DNA of 5,855 bases. Source: Clostridia bacterium. Lineage in GTDB: Bacteria > Bacillota_A > Clostridia > Peptostreptococcales > JAAYPU01. Of this stretch, positions 4,670 to 5,855 are shown in pieces. The DNA is taken from NCBI GenBank assembly GCA_022360735.1, contig JAKSCF010000749.1, forward strand, positions 1-5,855, read 5' to 3'. Numbering within the stretch: the first letter of the stretch is position 1; each line of letters starts with the position of its first letter. The notes under the pieces are model-generated. The model worked only from the letters and a program-made list of their open reading frames with translations. It ran no database searches and was not told where the DNA came from. The translations under genes and the position numbers were made by a program.

Positions 4670-5855
4670 TTATTCCTTATTAATTAAACTCAGTTCGAAC
4701 CAGAATTCTACACCGAATTTCCTGTTTACTACACTGTATTTTTCTTGATGATGTTCCATAATGGATTTCACTATTGAAAGCCCTAAACCTGTCGCTCCAT
4801 ATTCTCTGGAACGAGCTTTATCCACTTTATAAAAGCTTTCCCAAATATTTCTCAAATCTTCTTCCGGAATATTTTCGCCGGAGTTAATGACTGAAACTCT
4901 AACTTTCTCACCTACTGACTGTGCCCTCACTTCAATATACTTGCCTTTATCTGTATGATTGATTGCATTGGTTAGAAAATTGCTTATAACCTGTTCAATC
5001 ATTAAGTAATCTGCATTAACAAAATAGTTCTGATTCGTAATAACCTTTGTTTCTATCTTTTTCTCTTTTAGAATAGGATCAAATTTTTCAATGATCTCAT
5101 CTATTAAAACGGAGATATTAAAAACTGATTTTTCTAGCTTGAAAGCTTCAGACTCTAAGTGAGACAAACTCAATAGTTGTTTAACGATTTTATCCATCTT
5201 CTCAGCTTCATCAATTAATATATCACAGTATCGCATCTTTTTTTCCGGATTATTGACAATATTATACTTGAGCCCTTCTGCATAACTTCTTGTTATACCA
5301 ATAGGACTTTTTAACTCATGTGAAACGCTGGAAATAAAGTTTTTGCGCATTTCATCTATTTGTTTTTTTCGTTCAACATCTTCTTTTAATTCAACATTGG
5401 CTTCTATTAAGTCGTCCAATGCTCTTTGCAGCTCATCCGATATTAAGTTAATACTGTCCCCAAGTATACCTATTTCATCTTTGCTTTTTGTTTTGAATCT
5501 CTTAGAAAAATCAAGGTTTGCAATATTCATTGCAATGTCACTTAACTCAACGATTGGATTTGTCAGCCTCTTGGAATAAAAGAAGATAAAAATACTTCCC
5601 AGTATGATTGTTATCACACCGACATACAGTAAAAAATCATTTGAAATTTTGGAGCTATCTATTATTTCATCAAGTGGTTTTCTTAAAAGTAATATTTCTC
5701 CCGTATCCAATGCTTTAATAAATATGATCTCGCTTTTTGATAAATCCTCATTCATGGTATCAAAAATATATTTGGAATTAAAGGTTTTGTGAGAATGCTT
5801 AAAAACGCCATAGACGTAGTCTATTTTAATCTCATTCATTTTCATTATTATCAAA
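4670..5855 (-). CDS. Membrane sensor histidine kinase, C-terminal 394 residues (5' end outside window)
   Basis: The frame is open to the right edge, so the true start, the first membrane helix and part of the sensor domain lie outside; a TTG at the very edge is not a credible start. In-window residues 1-73 are the end of an extracellular sensor, including DTGEILLLRKPLDEII. Residues 74-93 form a membrane helix, 94-146 a HAMP domain with KDEIG intact, then HisKA with H179 (SHELKSP) and HATPase (N-box FLTNAINH, NSGENIP, WESFYKVDKARSR). The first Gly of the GxGxG ATP-lid motif is Ala (A354 in GATGLGL), while the paralogue keeps GGTGLGL; this could weaken ATP binding. The family usually pairs with an OmpR-type response regulator encoded just upstream, which would be to the right of this window. 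The gene ends 8 nt before a strong terminator. The stimulus is unknown. Confidence 0.92.
   Translation of the reverse strand, partial: LIIMKMNEIKIDYVYGVFKHSHKTFNSKYIFDTMNEDLSKSEIIFIKALDTGEILLLRKPLDEIIDSSKISNDFLLYVGVITIILGSIFIFFYSKRLTNPIVELSDIAMNIANLDFSKRFKTKSKDEIGILGDSINLISDELQRALDDLIEANVELKEDVERKKQIDEMRKNFISSVSHELKSPIGITRSYAEGLKYNIVNNPEKKMRYCDILIDEAEKMDKIVKQLLSLSHLESEAFKLEKSVFNISVLIDEIIEKFDPILKEKKIETKVITNQNYFVNADYLMIEQVISNFLTNAINHTDKGKYIEVRAQSVGEKVRVSVINSGENIPEEDLRNIWESFYKVDKARSREYGATGLGLSIVKSIMEHHQEKYSVVNRKFGVEFWFELSLINKE
4673..5575 (-). repeat. Duplicated kinase core, copy in the membrane kinase
   Basis: This is the partner of 2919-3821. It covers the HAMP, HisKA and HATPase segments of the membrane kinase, from SKRLT after the membrane helix to the last residue. 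Outside this block the two genes share nothing obvious. Confidence 0.85.

Noticed and set aside
5343..5792. Two short plus-strand frames
   Set aside because: Both are antisense to the membrane kinase, whose domains are unmistakable.
5852..5854. TTG at the window edge as start of the membrane kinase
   Set aside because: The first membrane helix and most of the sensor expected for this family are missing, so the gene simply continues beyond the window.
1..5855. CRISPR arrays, tRNA or rRNA genes, insertion sequences, c-di-GMP riboswitch
   Set aside because: I read both strands for direct-repeat arrays, cloverleaf sequences, transposase motifs and the GEMM core and saw none.

Overview
The window is AT-rich, with AGGAGG-type ribosome binding sites, strong intrinsic terminators and a kinase of the type common in clostridia. 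It therefore looks like chromosomal DNA of a low-GC Firmicute, most likely in class Clostridia. The species cannot be told from the sequence.

Layout, left to right. Positions 1-1199 (minus strand) hold the first 399 codons of a membrane-anchored alpha-2-macroglobulin-family surface protein. It starts at TTG and carries an in-frame run of 18 A between two domains. Positions 1200-1609 hold an imperfect inverted repeat in the leader or promoter of that gene, then a strong terminator, and no convincing gene. Positions 1610-2733 hold a three-gene module: a 29-residue hydrophobic peptide (minus), a LuxR/GerE-type regulator (plus, divergent) and a paralogous hydrophobic peptide of 32 to 47 residues (minus, convergent with the regulator). 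A perfect 15-bp palindrome lies between the regulator and the first peptide and overlaps the regulator's likely -10 box. Positions 2862-4469 (minus) encode a soluble protein in which a YcgR/PilZ c-di-GMP-binding module is joined to the HAMP-HisKA-HATPase half of a histidine kinase. Positions 4470-4669 hold its promoter region and a perfect 13-bp terminator. Positions 4670-5855 (minus) hold the C-terminal 394 codons of a membrane-bound paralogous histidine kinase that runs off the right edge.

How the genes may work together. The two kinases share a gapless 301-residue block, about 83% identical by hand count. In one copy the membrane sensor has been replaced by a c-di-GMP receptor, so both may phosphorylate the same response regulator, which is not in the window. 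A 24-nt element upstream of the PilZ-kinase also occurs, at 19 of 24 positions, upstream of the second peptide gene, so the two may be co-regulated. Two small peptides flanking a LuxR-type regulator suggest either a short-hydrophobic-peptide signalling circuit or a pair of small membrane-active peptides under that regulator's control. Neither is proven. The most unusual items are the peptide-LuxR-peptide module, the PilZ-histidine kinase fusion and the slippage-prone A18 tract in the surface protein gene.
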